A stretch of 64,000 nt of DNA from Duncaniella freteri (GTDB lineage: Bacteria > Bacteroidota > Bacteroidia > Bacteroidales > Muribaculaceae), in assembly GCF_004766125.1 (NCBI RefSeq), contig NZ_SJSA01000002.1, positions 434,001-498,000 on the forward strand, given 5' to 3'. Both the position numbers and the translations under genes were made by a program. Under the pieces are notes generated by a model. It ran no database searches. It was not told the origin of the DNA and saw only the letters and a program-made list of their open reading frames with translations. Below are positions 57,133 through 64,000 of this stretch, one piece after another (within the stretch, counting starts at the first letter, position 1; each line of letters starts with the position of its first letter).

Positions 57133-57317
57133 TTTTCGAGCGTGTCAATTTTGTAGAAGAAGAGATAAAGAAGATGAGCCGGGATGAATTTGAGTCCCGG
57201 CACATCAATCTCTTTTGGCTCGATCGGGATGAGGCAACCCGAAAGAAGATGCTCGGTCAGGTCTACGACCTCATCAACAAGCCTGCCAAGCAGACCAAGC
57301 ATAAAGCCGATAAATAA
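57129..57317 (+). CDS. Small protein between tail tube and tape measure (62 aa)
   Basis: A 62-residue charged helical protein (VEEEIKKMSRDEFESRHI), coupled by ATGA to the tail tube gene. The position is that of tail assembly chaperones, though it is shorter than most and shows no frameshift site. Function unproven. Confidence 0.62.
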   Translation: MIFERVNFVEEEIKKMSRDEFESRHINLFWLDRDEATRKKMLGQVYDLINKPAKQTKHKADK

Positions 57318-57366
57318 CAAATCAACCGGGCGGGGGTGTTATCATCTCCGCCCTTACTTTCAGGAC

Positions 57367-57882
57367 ATGGGCATTGAAGAAGTAGCAAAGATAATCGGAA
57401 AGATTGCCGATGGGTTTGAAGAGGCGTGTATCAAATGCCTTGATGACAATTCCGGCATCGTTCTCCGTGCTGTTACGGAGCAGTTGTATAGCGGTGTTGA
57501 CGGGGAGGGTAAGCACCTCTCACCGACATACGACAATGACCCATACTTTGAGGAGGAGGGAACATGGTATCACAGAGCCAAAGATTACAAGGCGTGGAAA
57601 TACAGCATAACTCCGCCAGTGGCCGGAACCATGCTCGGATTACCACCGCGCCCTGATGATGTTCCCAACCTTTTCATCAACGGTAAATTCTATTCAGAGA
57701 TTACAGCCACTCGCAAAGGTGATGTTCTTGTAGTAGATCCCGGCAATGGCGATGGCCCGTCAATCGTAGCCAAATATGGTGATGAGATACTGAATATGGG
57801 ACCGACAGCCATCAGTTATTTCAACACTACCTATATGCTCCCGGCAATAGATTCATTTTTCAAAGATTGTGGATACCGATGA
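57367..57882 (+). CDS. Hypothetical tail-region protein (171 aa)
   Basis: From ATG 57367, 171 residues. It contains IEEVAKIIGKIADGFEEACIKCL at the start and VTEQLYSGVDGEGKHLSPTY in the middle. The YSGVDGEGK-LSP-Y pattern recalls small phage virion morphogenesis or neck proteins that carry Q-x-x-x-G-x-x-L-x-P. Membership of a known family is not certain. It is coupled to the next gene by ATGA. Confidence 0.66.
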   Translation: MGIEEVAKIIGKIADGFEEACIKCLDDNSGIVLRAVTEQLYSGVDGEGKHLSPTYDNDPYFEEEGTWYHRAKDYKAWKYSITPPVAGTMLGLPPRPDDVPNLFINGKFYSEITATRKGDVLVVDPGNGDGPSIVAKYGDEILNMGPTAISYFNTTYMLPAIDSFFKDCGYR

Positions 57883-58073
57883 GTTGTGCGTGTGAACATA
57901 AGCGGATGGGTCAGGAGTTAGAGCGATTCCGCAGATTAGCAAAAGCGTGGGCCAAGATGGAGGGTAACACCGCTATCATCTACAAGAATGATGACGGCAC
58001 CTATGGGTTCGCGTCAATCTCGGCAGAGTCTGAGATTGGGAAACCGATTGTAGAATATATAACGCCATTCTGA
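57879..58073 (+). CDS. Small hypothetical tail-region protein (64 aa)
   Basis: From ATG 57879, 64 residues, overlapping the previous stop. The first half is a basic helix (MGQELERFRRLAKAWAKMEG) after a Cys pair (SCACEHK). The second half is a strand segment (TAIIYKNDDGTYGFASI). Its last base is the first base of the tape measure start. No family recognised. Confidence 0.62.
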   Translation: MSCACEHKRMGQELERFRRLAKAWAKMEGNTAIIYKNDDGTYGFASISAESEIGKPIVEYITPF

Positions 58074-61000
58074 TGAGCGAAACAAAGATAACCGACCTTG
58101 TCCCCCAGGAGACAATCGACAAAATCAAGGAACTCAATACCGAGATCCAGACGCTGCTCACGACCTATACCAATACGGCAAAGGAATTGGCAAAAGGCGT
58201 TGATGTGAACGTGAAAGTTGTCGGGGATATTGACAAGCTGGAGAAACTGCTTGTCGAGAAAACCAAAGAGGCGACTTTAGCCACTGAACGCCTTAATGCC
58301 GCTCTTGCCGAGCAGAGGCAGGTAGTGGCTAATACCACCAACACCATTTCCCGGCAGTTGATGGAGCAGGAGCGTGTCAATAAGACTCAGCGTGCGGCAT
58401 ACACCGAACATGAAAAGGTCAAGAACATTATTGACCATATGCACGGCAGTTACCAACGACAGTTGGAGGAGTTAGTTAAAATTGATTCTCAAATAAAAAG
58501 CAATGTAGCAGCGCAAAAGGAAAACGAGAAGGCTATGCGTAAAGAAGGTGCCGACATTGACGCTCTTATGAAAAAACAAGAGCAGTTAGTTGCCGAGCAT
58601 CGTGCATTGCGCCAGGAGAAGGCTCGTCTAAATCAGATAATGACTGCCGAGGAAAAAGCCAACACGCAGGTAGAGGGAAGTTATGTTCAACTCTCCCAGC
58701 GTTTGGAACTGATGAAAAAGGCATATAAGGAGATGAGCATTGAGGCTCGTTATACTGAAGATGGCAAGGAACTTGAAGCATTGATACAGAATCTCGACGC
58801 ACACCTAAAGGATCTTGCCGCAGATATGGGCGAGTTTCAGAGGAATGTCGGCAACTATGCCATAGCCGGACAAAATGGAGTTGTCGCCACAGACAGTCTC
58901 ATTGCGGCTATGAATCAGGAGGCACGTACCACGCAAGACCTCATCGACCAAACTAAGATTTTGGAAGATGCTAAAAGGATGTTGAATACTTCTGATGAGA
59001 ACTATGAGCAGACTTTAGCGCAACTCAACGAAAAGATTGAAGAGAACAAACGCAGCCTGTCAGATGTCAGCGATATTATTGACAAAGATGCAACATCAAT
59101 AGCCGAAGCCGAAGCTCAAAACAAAAGACTTCAAGAGGCGTTAAAGCATGTCGATCTTTCAAGCGATGATGCTCAGGCAACCATTGAAAGGCTCAATAAA
59201 AAGATAGCAGACAACACTCAACTTATCAGAGAAAATACGCCCGCCATACAAGAGCAGACAAATGCCACCGAAGAAAGGACAAAAGCCAACAAGGATGCTG
59301 CTGACGAGTTATTAGGTCTTGTTGGTATAAATACCAATTTCGGAGAGTCTCTTCAAGGTCTCAGTAAAACCAATGCCGGAGGTGTTATTGATGGACTTGG
59401 AACTAAAGCAAAGGCTCTTGGGAATACTCTGATGGGGCTATTGTCTAATCCTTGGGTGCTTGCATTTCTCGGCATAGTTGGAGTTGCCGCCGGATTCAAA
59501 TGGTGGTATGACTACAATAAAGGGCTTGTTGAGGCAACTAAGTTGACTAAGGATTTTACCGGTTTGTCTGGTTCAGAACTGAAAGCCGTGCGAAATGAGG
59601 TTCAGGCAGTAGCGGAATCCTATGACAAAGATTTCAAAGAGGTGCTTGAGGCGGCCAATGCTATGTCAAAGCAATTCGGCATTTCCGTTCAGGAATCACT
59701 CAAACTGATGGAAGACGGATTTGCCGCCGGCGCCGATGTCAACGGAGAGTTTTTGGAGAACGTCAAGGAATACCCTGCTTATTTCAAGGAGGCGGGAATC
59801 TCGGCAAGCGAATTTGTTGCCATTACTACGCAAGCCAATCAAGCGGGTATTTATTCTGATAAGGGTATTGATGTCATAAAAGAGGGTAATCTCCGCATAA
59901 GAGAGATGACCAAGGCCACTGCCGAGGCTCTTGATGCGATTGGTATTTCTTCCAAAGAAGCACAAAAAGCATTGGCAGATGGAAGTAAGACCACCTTTGA
60001 CATCATGCAAGAGGTTTCCGAGAAACTTGCAGAGTTTCCAGAATCATCTTCTGAAGTCGGAACCGCATTGGCAGACATCTTCGGCGGTCCCGGCGAGGAT
60101 GCTGGTTTGCAGTATATATTAACCCTTAAAGACATTGACACCAATCTTGACAATGTAAAAGACCGTGCCGGAGAACTCGGCCGACTTCAGGATGAGCAGT
60201 TGAAGAGTCAGATAGAACTTGAAAATGCTATCGCTTCGGTATTTGATGCCACCGGTGGCTCCTTTGAGTCAATGACAACAAGCGCGAAAATCTTCATCAA
60301 CAATGGCATAGTCAAGATAATCGAAGGGTGCGTTGATATTGTTAATTGGTTTGTCAGACTCTACAATAAATCCATCGCAGTCCGGGCCATATTCAACTCA
60401 ATAGTAAACTCGTTCAAAACGATATGGGCTACTGTTAAGTTTGTCCTTACTCAAATCATTGATGGATTCAAGGCTCTTGGAGACATCATCGAGGGTGTGT
60501 TCAATCTTGATTTGGATAAAATCAAAGCCGGATACCAGAAAGGATTAAATGCTTTCAAAGACAACTTTGTAAGTATGGTCAAGGAGATTCGCAAGAATAC
60601 CGAAGACGCGGTTCGGGAGACCCTTGACGGGCAGATGGAAGAGGTTACACTTGATGTTAAAGCCAATGTGCAAACATCTTCTACCCCTGCCAGCAAGCCC
60701 AAAGGTGATCCCAACTACACGCCTAAAGAATCTGCCGAAGATAAGAAAGCACGCGAAAAAGTCGCTAAAGATGCTGAGAAGGCAGCAAAGGAACAGTTGA
60801 AGATTCTCCATGATTTGGAAGATGCAAAGATTCAGGCTATGGAGGATGGACACGAAAAGGATTTAGCATTAATACGTCTTAATTTCAAGAAAAAGATTGA
60901 TGCGATCACTGGCAATAGCGCACAAGAACAACAACTCCGAGTGGCTCTTGTCGAGCAGATGATGAAAGCGTTAGCCGACTGTGAATTGAAGTATCAGACA

Positions 61001-62380
61001 GAACTTGCTAAAATCAATCTTGAAAACCGCCTCGCATCCGTTGAGGAAGGCAGTAAGGAGGAGCTTGATTTGAAGTTGGCCCAATTGGAGGCTACACGCG
61101 CCGCCGAACTCAAAGCCGCCGAGAAAACCGGCGCCGATGTTGCCCTCATCAATGACAAGTTCAACAAGGAGCGTCTTGAACTTGAAGAGGAATATGCCAA
61201 CAATCTTGCTGATAAGATTACCGAGCGCTATGGCGTTGAGGAAATCACACGCAATCAGGAGTATTCCAATGCTGTAAACGCGCTCAAAGAACGCTATGCA
61301 AAGGAGATGGCTCTTGCCGCCGGTAATGCCGCCAAACAAGAGGAAATCAAGCGGAATCTTGAAAATGATTTGTACGCCCTGGAGGTTGAGTATTCTCAAA
61401 AGGCTGGCGAGGCTGCTATCAAGATGATAGAGGAAATCCTCAACCTTGAAAACTTATCGGCCGAGGATAGGCTGAAATGGGAGCAGGAACTTGCAAAGGC
61501 TAAGATTGATTTGGCAAATCAGATAGCCGATGCCAATTCCGAGAGCGTCGATAGGCAGATAGCCGATGATGAGAGGTTGAGAGAAAAGCGCAAAGCCAAT
61601 CTTCAGAACTGGCTCCAAGTTGCATCCGATGCAATCGGCAACATCAGCGACCTCGTAAACACTCTGTTCGACGGGCAGATTGAAAAATTAGAGGAGGAGC
61701 AAGAGGCTAATACGGAAGCCGGAGAGAAAGAACAGGAGAGGATTACCGAACTTGTCAATAAAAAGGTGATCACCCAAGAGGAGGGCGAGGCCCGCAAGAG
61801 AGCGGCCGAGGCCCAGACAGCCAAAAAGAATGAAGAGCTGGAGAAGAAAAAACAGCAGCTCAAACACAAACAGGCAGTATGGGAAAAGGCCAATAGTTTG
61901 GCTCAGGCCGGAATCGCAACGGCCTTGGCGATAACCCACGCACTGCCCAACTTGGTACTGGCCGCAATCGCCGGTGCGATGGGTGCCATCCAAATCGCGA
62001 CTATTCTTGCTACACCCATACCCAAGTATGCCAAAGGTACGGACTATCACCGAGGTGGCCCAGCCATTGTCGGTGATGGTGGTCGTTCAGAAGTTGTATT
62101 GTTCAACGGTGGTGCATGGCTGACCCCCGACAAACCTACACTTGTTAATATGCCAGAGGGAGCCATTGTCATTCCAAGTGTAACAGACTATGATGATAAT
62201 CCGGCAGGTTTGTTGATGATGCCCGTGGGTTCGGACAAGACTCCGACCTCCCGGGTCTATGATGATTCCGCTATCCGTAGAGGTGTGTCTGAACTCATCT
62301 ACCTCATTAAGTGCCAGACACGACAGCAACACTGCGATTCTTACCTTACCAACTACGAATTTTTTAAGAGTAAAATATGA
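58073..62380 (+). CDS. Tail tape measure protein
   Basis: At 1435 residues it is by far the largest phage gene here. Residues about 1-420 are coiled coil. A hydrophobic span lies near residues 456-480 (NPWVLAFLGIVGVAAGF), and residues 490-700 match the TP901-type tape measure core (SKQFGISVQESLKLMEDGF, EVGTALADIFGGPGEDAG). Residues 900-1270 are again coiled coil, then comes an Ala-rich hydrophobic segment (about 1280-1320), as in many such proteins. Its length sets tail length. It suggests a long-tailed siphovirus. It is coupled to both neighbours. Confidence 0.95.
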   Translation: MSETKITDLVPQETIDKIKELNTEIQTLLTTYTNTAKELAKGVDVNVKVVGDIDKLEKLLVEKTKEATLATERLNAALAEQRQVVANTTNTISRQLMEQERVNKTQRAAYTEHEKVKNIIDHMHGSYQRQLEELVKIDSQIKSNVAAQKENEKAMRKEGADIDALMKKQEQLVAEHRALRQEKARLNQIMTAEEKANTQVEGSYVQLSQRLELMKKAYKEMSIEARYTEDGKELEALIQNLDAHLKDLAADMGEFQRNVGNYAIAGQNGVVATDSLIAAMNQEARTTQDLIDQTKILEDAKRMLNTSDENYEQTLAQLNEKIEENKRSLSDVSDIIDKDATSIAEAEAQNKRLQEALKHVDLSSDDAQATIERLNKKIADNTQLIRENTPAIQEQTNATEERTKANKDAADELLGLVGINTNFGESLQGLSKTNAGGVIDGLGTKAKALGNTLMGLLSNPWVLAFLGIVGVAAGFKWWYDYNKGLVEATKLTKDFTGLSGSELKAVRNEVQAVAESYDKDFKEVLEAANAMSKQFGISVQESLKLMEDGFAAGADVNGEFLENVKEYPAYFKEAGISASEFVAITTQANQAGIYSDKGIDVIKEGNLRIREMTKATAEALDAIGISSKEAQKALADGSKTTFDIMQEVSEKLAEFPESSSEVGTALADIFGGPGEDAGLQYILTLKDIDTNLDNVKDRAGELGRLQDEQLKSQIELENAIASVFDATGGSFESMTTSAKIFINNGIVKIIEGCVDIVNWFVRLYNKSIAVRAIFNSIVNSFKTIWATVKFVLTQIIDGFKALGDIIEGVFNLDLDKIKAGYQKGLNAFKDNFVSMVKEIRKNTEDAVRETLDGQMEEVTLDVKANVQTSSTPASKPKGDPNYTPKESAEDKKAREKVAKDAEKAAKEQLKILHDLEDAKIQAMEDGHEKDLALIRLNFKKKIDAITGNSAQEQQLRVALVEQMMKALADCELKYQTELAKINLENRLASVEEGSKEELDLKLAQLEATRAAELKAAEKTGADVALINDKFNKERLELEEEYANNLADKITERYGVEEITRNQEYSNAVNALKERYAKEMALAAGNAAKQEEIKRNLENDLYALEVEYSQKAGEAAIKMIEEILNLENLSAEDRLKWEQELAKAKIDLANQIADANSESVDRQIADDERLREKRKANLQNWLQVASDAIGNISDLVNTLFDGQIEKLEEEQEANTEAGEKEQERITELVNKKVITQEEGEARKRAAEAQTAKKNEELEKKKQQLKHKQAVWEKANSLAQAGIATALAITHALPNLVLAAIAGAMGAIQIATILATPIPKYAKGTDYHRGGPAIVGDGGRSEVVLFNGGAWLTPDKPTLVNMPEGAIVIPSVTDYDDNPAGLLMMPVGSDKTPTSRVYDDSAIRRGVSELIYLIKCQTRQQHCDSYLTNYEFFKSKI

Positions 62381-62955
62381 TAGAGAGACTTGAACAATTA
62401 ACCGTCGGCCAGTTCGTCGATCTCGTTTGTGGAGATACAAGTGTGCTGATTGGCAAGCGAGAAGTCGTAAATGAGGCGGTGCTTGTTGTTGCAATGCGCA
62501 ACATAGTGTTTGAATACAAGGAGATTGTAGATAAAGCCGGAGTTAGTTCCTACCTCTCCACCATAGAGGAACTAATAAAGGCTAAGATGTCGGTTGTGGT
62601 ATTTCAGATGTGCCGGAATCTTGTTTCATTGAATGAACATGACCGCGCCCGTGAGGTGTTAATAGAGTATGGTATTAATGCAAATTCTATGAATGACCAA
62701 AGGGTTACAGCAGAAATAAAATCACGTCTTGAAAGAGCTAAAAGCACTATCGAGAAAATCGAAAACGAGAGCAAGAAAGACAAGCCGGGGTCAATCAATT
62801 TCCGCCGGGTATTCGACACACAGACTGCCATGTTGATGGCTCATTTCAAGTTCCAGATTGATACATCCACTATGAAGGCCACTGTATATGCCCATCTTGT
62901 TGACCAACATAACAGAGAAGTCAAGGCGATGCGTGGAGCCTTGAAAAAGAAGTAA
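62377..62955 (+). CDS. Hypothetical protein after the tape measure (192 aa)
   Basis: This 192-residue, mostly helical protein is coupled to the tape measure gene by ATGA. It includes IERLEQLTVGQFVDLVCGD and a C-terminal AMLMAHFKFQIDTSTMKATVYAHLV, in parts. No family recognised. Position suggests a tail assembly role, but a regulatory role is also possible because a terminator and a sigma factor gene follow. Confidence 0.66.
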   Translation: MIERLEQLTVGQFVDLVCGDTSVLIGKREVVNEAVLVVAMRNIVFEYKEIVDKAGVSSYLSTIEELIKAKMSVVVFQMCRNLVSLNEHDRAREVLIEYGINANSMNDQRVTAEIKSRLERAKSTIEKIENESKKDKPGSINFRRVFDTQTAMLMAHFKFQIDTSTMKATVYAHLVDQHNREVKAMRGALKKK

Positions 62956-62979
62956 GCACCGCCCCCTGTAACCTAATGA

Positions 62980-63013
62980 GAGCTTGTCATTCATAATAGC
63001 AGGCTCTTTTTTT
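62980..63013 (+). terminator. Rho-independent terminator after the structural operon
   Basis: GAGCTTG (62980-62986) pairs with CAGGCTC (63000-63006), one wobble, followed by seven T. It ends the run of capsid and tail genes. Confidence 0.75.
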
Positions 63014-63073
63014 CAAGGTTGACCGCACTTTAGAACGGTTCGTTAGTAACCCCTTGCAAAACCGCAAAGTGTT

Positions 63074-63307
63074 ATGACGAAACGTAATCAATGTTATAAG
63101 CGCCGCCCGTCGAGGCTTGACCGAGTAGAAAGGAAATGTGACAGAATCCTGTCCGAGTTGTTAATCATCCGCCAGCAGCTCAACCGTCGGCCGGATATGG
63201 ATATGGCAATTGAACGCCTCCACCGTACCGCCCGCAAGTTGAGAACTCAATGCGAGCAAGAGCGTGATTTAACAAGAAGAATGTTCAACTCCAAATTCCC
63301 GGAGTAA
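63074..63307 (+). CDS. Small basic protein upstream of the sigma factor (77 aa)
   Basis: A 77-residue, very basic helical protein (YKRRPSRLDRVERKCDRILSELL, in parts) with a coiled-coil pattern. Its stop codon shares a base with the sigma factor start, so translation is coupled. By position it could be a partner or inhibitor of the sigma factor. No membrane span, so it is not a classic membrane anti-sigma factor. Confidence 0.65.
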   Translation: MTKRNQCYKRRPSRLDRVERKCDRILSELLIIRQQLNRRPDMDMAIERLHRTARKLRTQCEQERDLTRRMFNSKFPE

Positions 63308-63780
63308 TGAACATCGAAGACCTTGTTGTAAAACACGCCGGATGGATACGACGAAAAGCACGAAGATACTATGCCGACGAGTTTGATGCCGATGATCTCG
63401 CAAGTGAGACCATCTACAAATGTCTGAGCCAAGCCCGGAAGTTTAACCCCGGAATGAGTTTTAAGCCGTGGGCATTAGCCATTATGGAGAACACCTACAT
63501 TACGCAGTACAACCGCCGCCGTTGTGTTCTCTTTACCGGATATGATGAATATGACCCATACACGGGGAATGATTATGCCGACCAGAGAGCTTCTGTGAAC
63601 AGCATCCTATCGATAGTCCGTGATTGCGGGCGTAAGTCATGTTGTATTGAGTGTGTTCTTCTATATGCCAAAGGATATAGTTATGATGAGATAGCCGAGA
63701 GAATCGGCATACCTGTCGGAACTGTCAAGAGCAGAGTTTCAGCCGGGCGCAAGATGCTCCGTGAGGCTCTTGACGGCTAA
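63307..63780 (+). CDS. Phage-encoded ECF-type sigma factor
   Basis: This 157-residue protein has sigma region 2 (ADEFDADDLASETIYKCLSQARKF, in parts, near residue 24; then FKPWALAIMENTYITQYNRRR near residue 51) and region 4 (GYSYDEIAERIGIPVGTVKSRVSAGRKMLREAL) near residue 122. The D-x-x-x-E-T and W-L/A-x-x-I-x-x-N-x-x motifs identify the ECF group. It should redirect RNA polymerase to a phage or host promoter set. The next transcription unit begins just after it with promoter module 5. Its own target sequence is not evident. Confidence 0.9.
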   Translation: MNIEDLVVKHAGWIRRKARRYYADEFDADDLASETIYKCLSQARKFNPGMSFKPWALAIMENTYITQYNRRRCVLFTGYDEYDPYTGNDYADQRASVNSILSIVRDCGRKSCCIECVLLYAKGYSYDEIAERIGIPVGTVKSRVSAGRKMLREALDG

Positions 63781-63825
63781 AATGTCAGTAAATGTTAAGG
63801 TGGTAAAATGGTGAAAATCAGACGC

Positions 63826-63875
63826 TAAATGGTGGTCATTCTGTTTGTGTCTCTTGTAAATAATGGCTAACTTTA
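63826..63875 (+). promoter_or_regulatory. Phage promoter module 5
   Basis: An upstream element AAATGGTGGTCATTCTG leads into TTTG at 63844-63847, then 20 bases and TAACTTTA at 63868-63875. ATGTCAGTAAATGTTAAGG at 63782-63800 precedes it, as before modules 1 and 4. The leader motif at 63904 and a gene at 63931 follow. Confidence 0.82.
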
Positions 63876-63930
63876 CATCAGAAAATAAAACAATAACCAA
63901 CTAAAAGTCAAACCAATAAACCCCTTAATT

Positions 63931-64000
63931 ATGGAAAAGAAAAATAATTTCCGCGTGAGAGTGATGAAGTATGCATGGCAACTCTGGAAAGCCACCAAGC
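63931..64000 (+). CDS. Start of a phage gene cut by the right edge
   Basis: An ATG at 63931 follows the leader motif with an 11-base gap. The 23 visible codons encode a basic N-terminus (MEKKNNFRVRVMKYAWQLWK). Its product cannot be identified. The promoter and leader make the start convincing. Confidence 0.7.
   Translation, partial: MEKKNNFRVRVMKYAWQLWKATK

Larger units (their letters stand above)
19149..64000. mobile_element. Prophage of a tailed (HK97-capsid, siphovirus-like) phage, left part
   Basis: From the lipoprotein/repressor pair to the right edge, every recognisable gene is phage-like: repressor, replication/recombination block, terminase, portal, protease, capsid, tail tube and tape measure. 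The left attachment site should lie between the GH2 promoter (about 19,070) and the lipoprotein stop (19,149). No integrase, lysis genes or right attachment site are in the window. The prophage is therefore cut by the right edge. Confidence 0.93.

Noticed and set aside
1..64000. CRISPR arrays, insertion sequences and rRNA genes
   Set aside because: I saw no regularly spaced direct repeats with spacers, no transposase-like protein and no rRNA sequence. The only tandem repeats are the ssb and origin repeats.

Overview
The window joins a Bacteroidales chromosome (about 1-19,100) to the left and central part of a tailed-phage prophage (about 19,149 to the right edge). Bacteroidales origin is supported by promoters of the Bacteroidota form (TTTG, about 20 nt, TAnnTTTG), weak or absent Shine-Dalgarno sequences, SusD-era style glycoside hydrolases, a one-chain pyruvate:ferredoxin oxidoreductase and an oxalyl-CoA decarboxylase / formyl-CoA transferase pair. 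Together with the overall style this suggests the gut family Muribaculaceae, but the family assignment is inference.

Host part. A minus-strand run (5943 down to the left edge) encodes a secreted beta-helix protein, a GH31 alpha-xylosidase-like enzyme and a fusion of a URO-D type methyltransferase with a corrinoid protein. Divergent from it (6090-7780) are a zinc-type methylcobamide methyltransferase and a corrinoid reactivation protein. Together these form a B12-dependent methyl-transfer module beside sugar hydrolases, which suggests demethylation of an O-methylated glycan or other methylated compound. Next, on the minus strand, come PFOR and an oxalate pathway (frc, oxc and an AEC-family carrier). 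Then there are three tRNA genes (two identical Gly-GCC and one Leu-GAG) and a GH2 beta-galactosidase-like gene.

Prophage part. A leftward operon holds an XRE repressor and a lipoprotein that is a candidate superinfection-exclusion factor. It faces a rightward promoter overlapped by a palindromic operator. The early region holds small proteins and four tRNA or tRNA-like genes. A replication/recombination block follows: Sak3-like annealing protein, PD-(D/E)XK nuclease, SSB, NinB-like protein, SNF2-like helicase, VRR-NUC nuclease, an initiator whose gene contains 12-bp iterons followed by an AT-rich stretch, and a DnaC-like loader. After it come unusual accessory enzymes: a ParB-MutS domain I fusion, a helicase-methyltransferase fusion, a ParB/glycosyltransferase pair, a RarA C-terminal-like protein, an ASCH protein, a GNAT protein, a DUF4406 protein, an SDR epimerase and a phosphoribosyltransferase, with many small unknowns. 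The late region runs terS, terL, portal, prohead protease, major capsid, connectors, tail tube and tape measure. An ECF-type sigma factor follows. Integrase, lysis and tail-tip genes are not seen and presumably lie beyond the right edge.

The most distinctive signals are regulatory. Five promoter modules share a 50-bp architecture in exact register. A dispersed leader, AAGTCAAACCAATAA, lies 8-13 nt before at least seven start codons, some of them inside polycistronic units.
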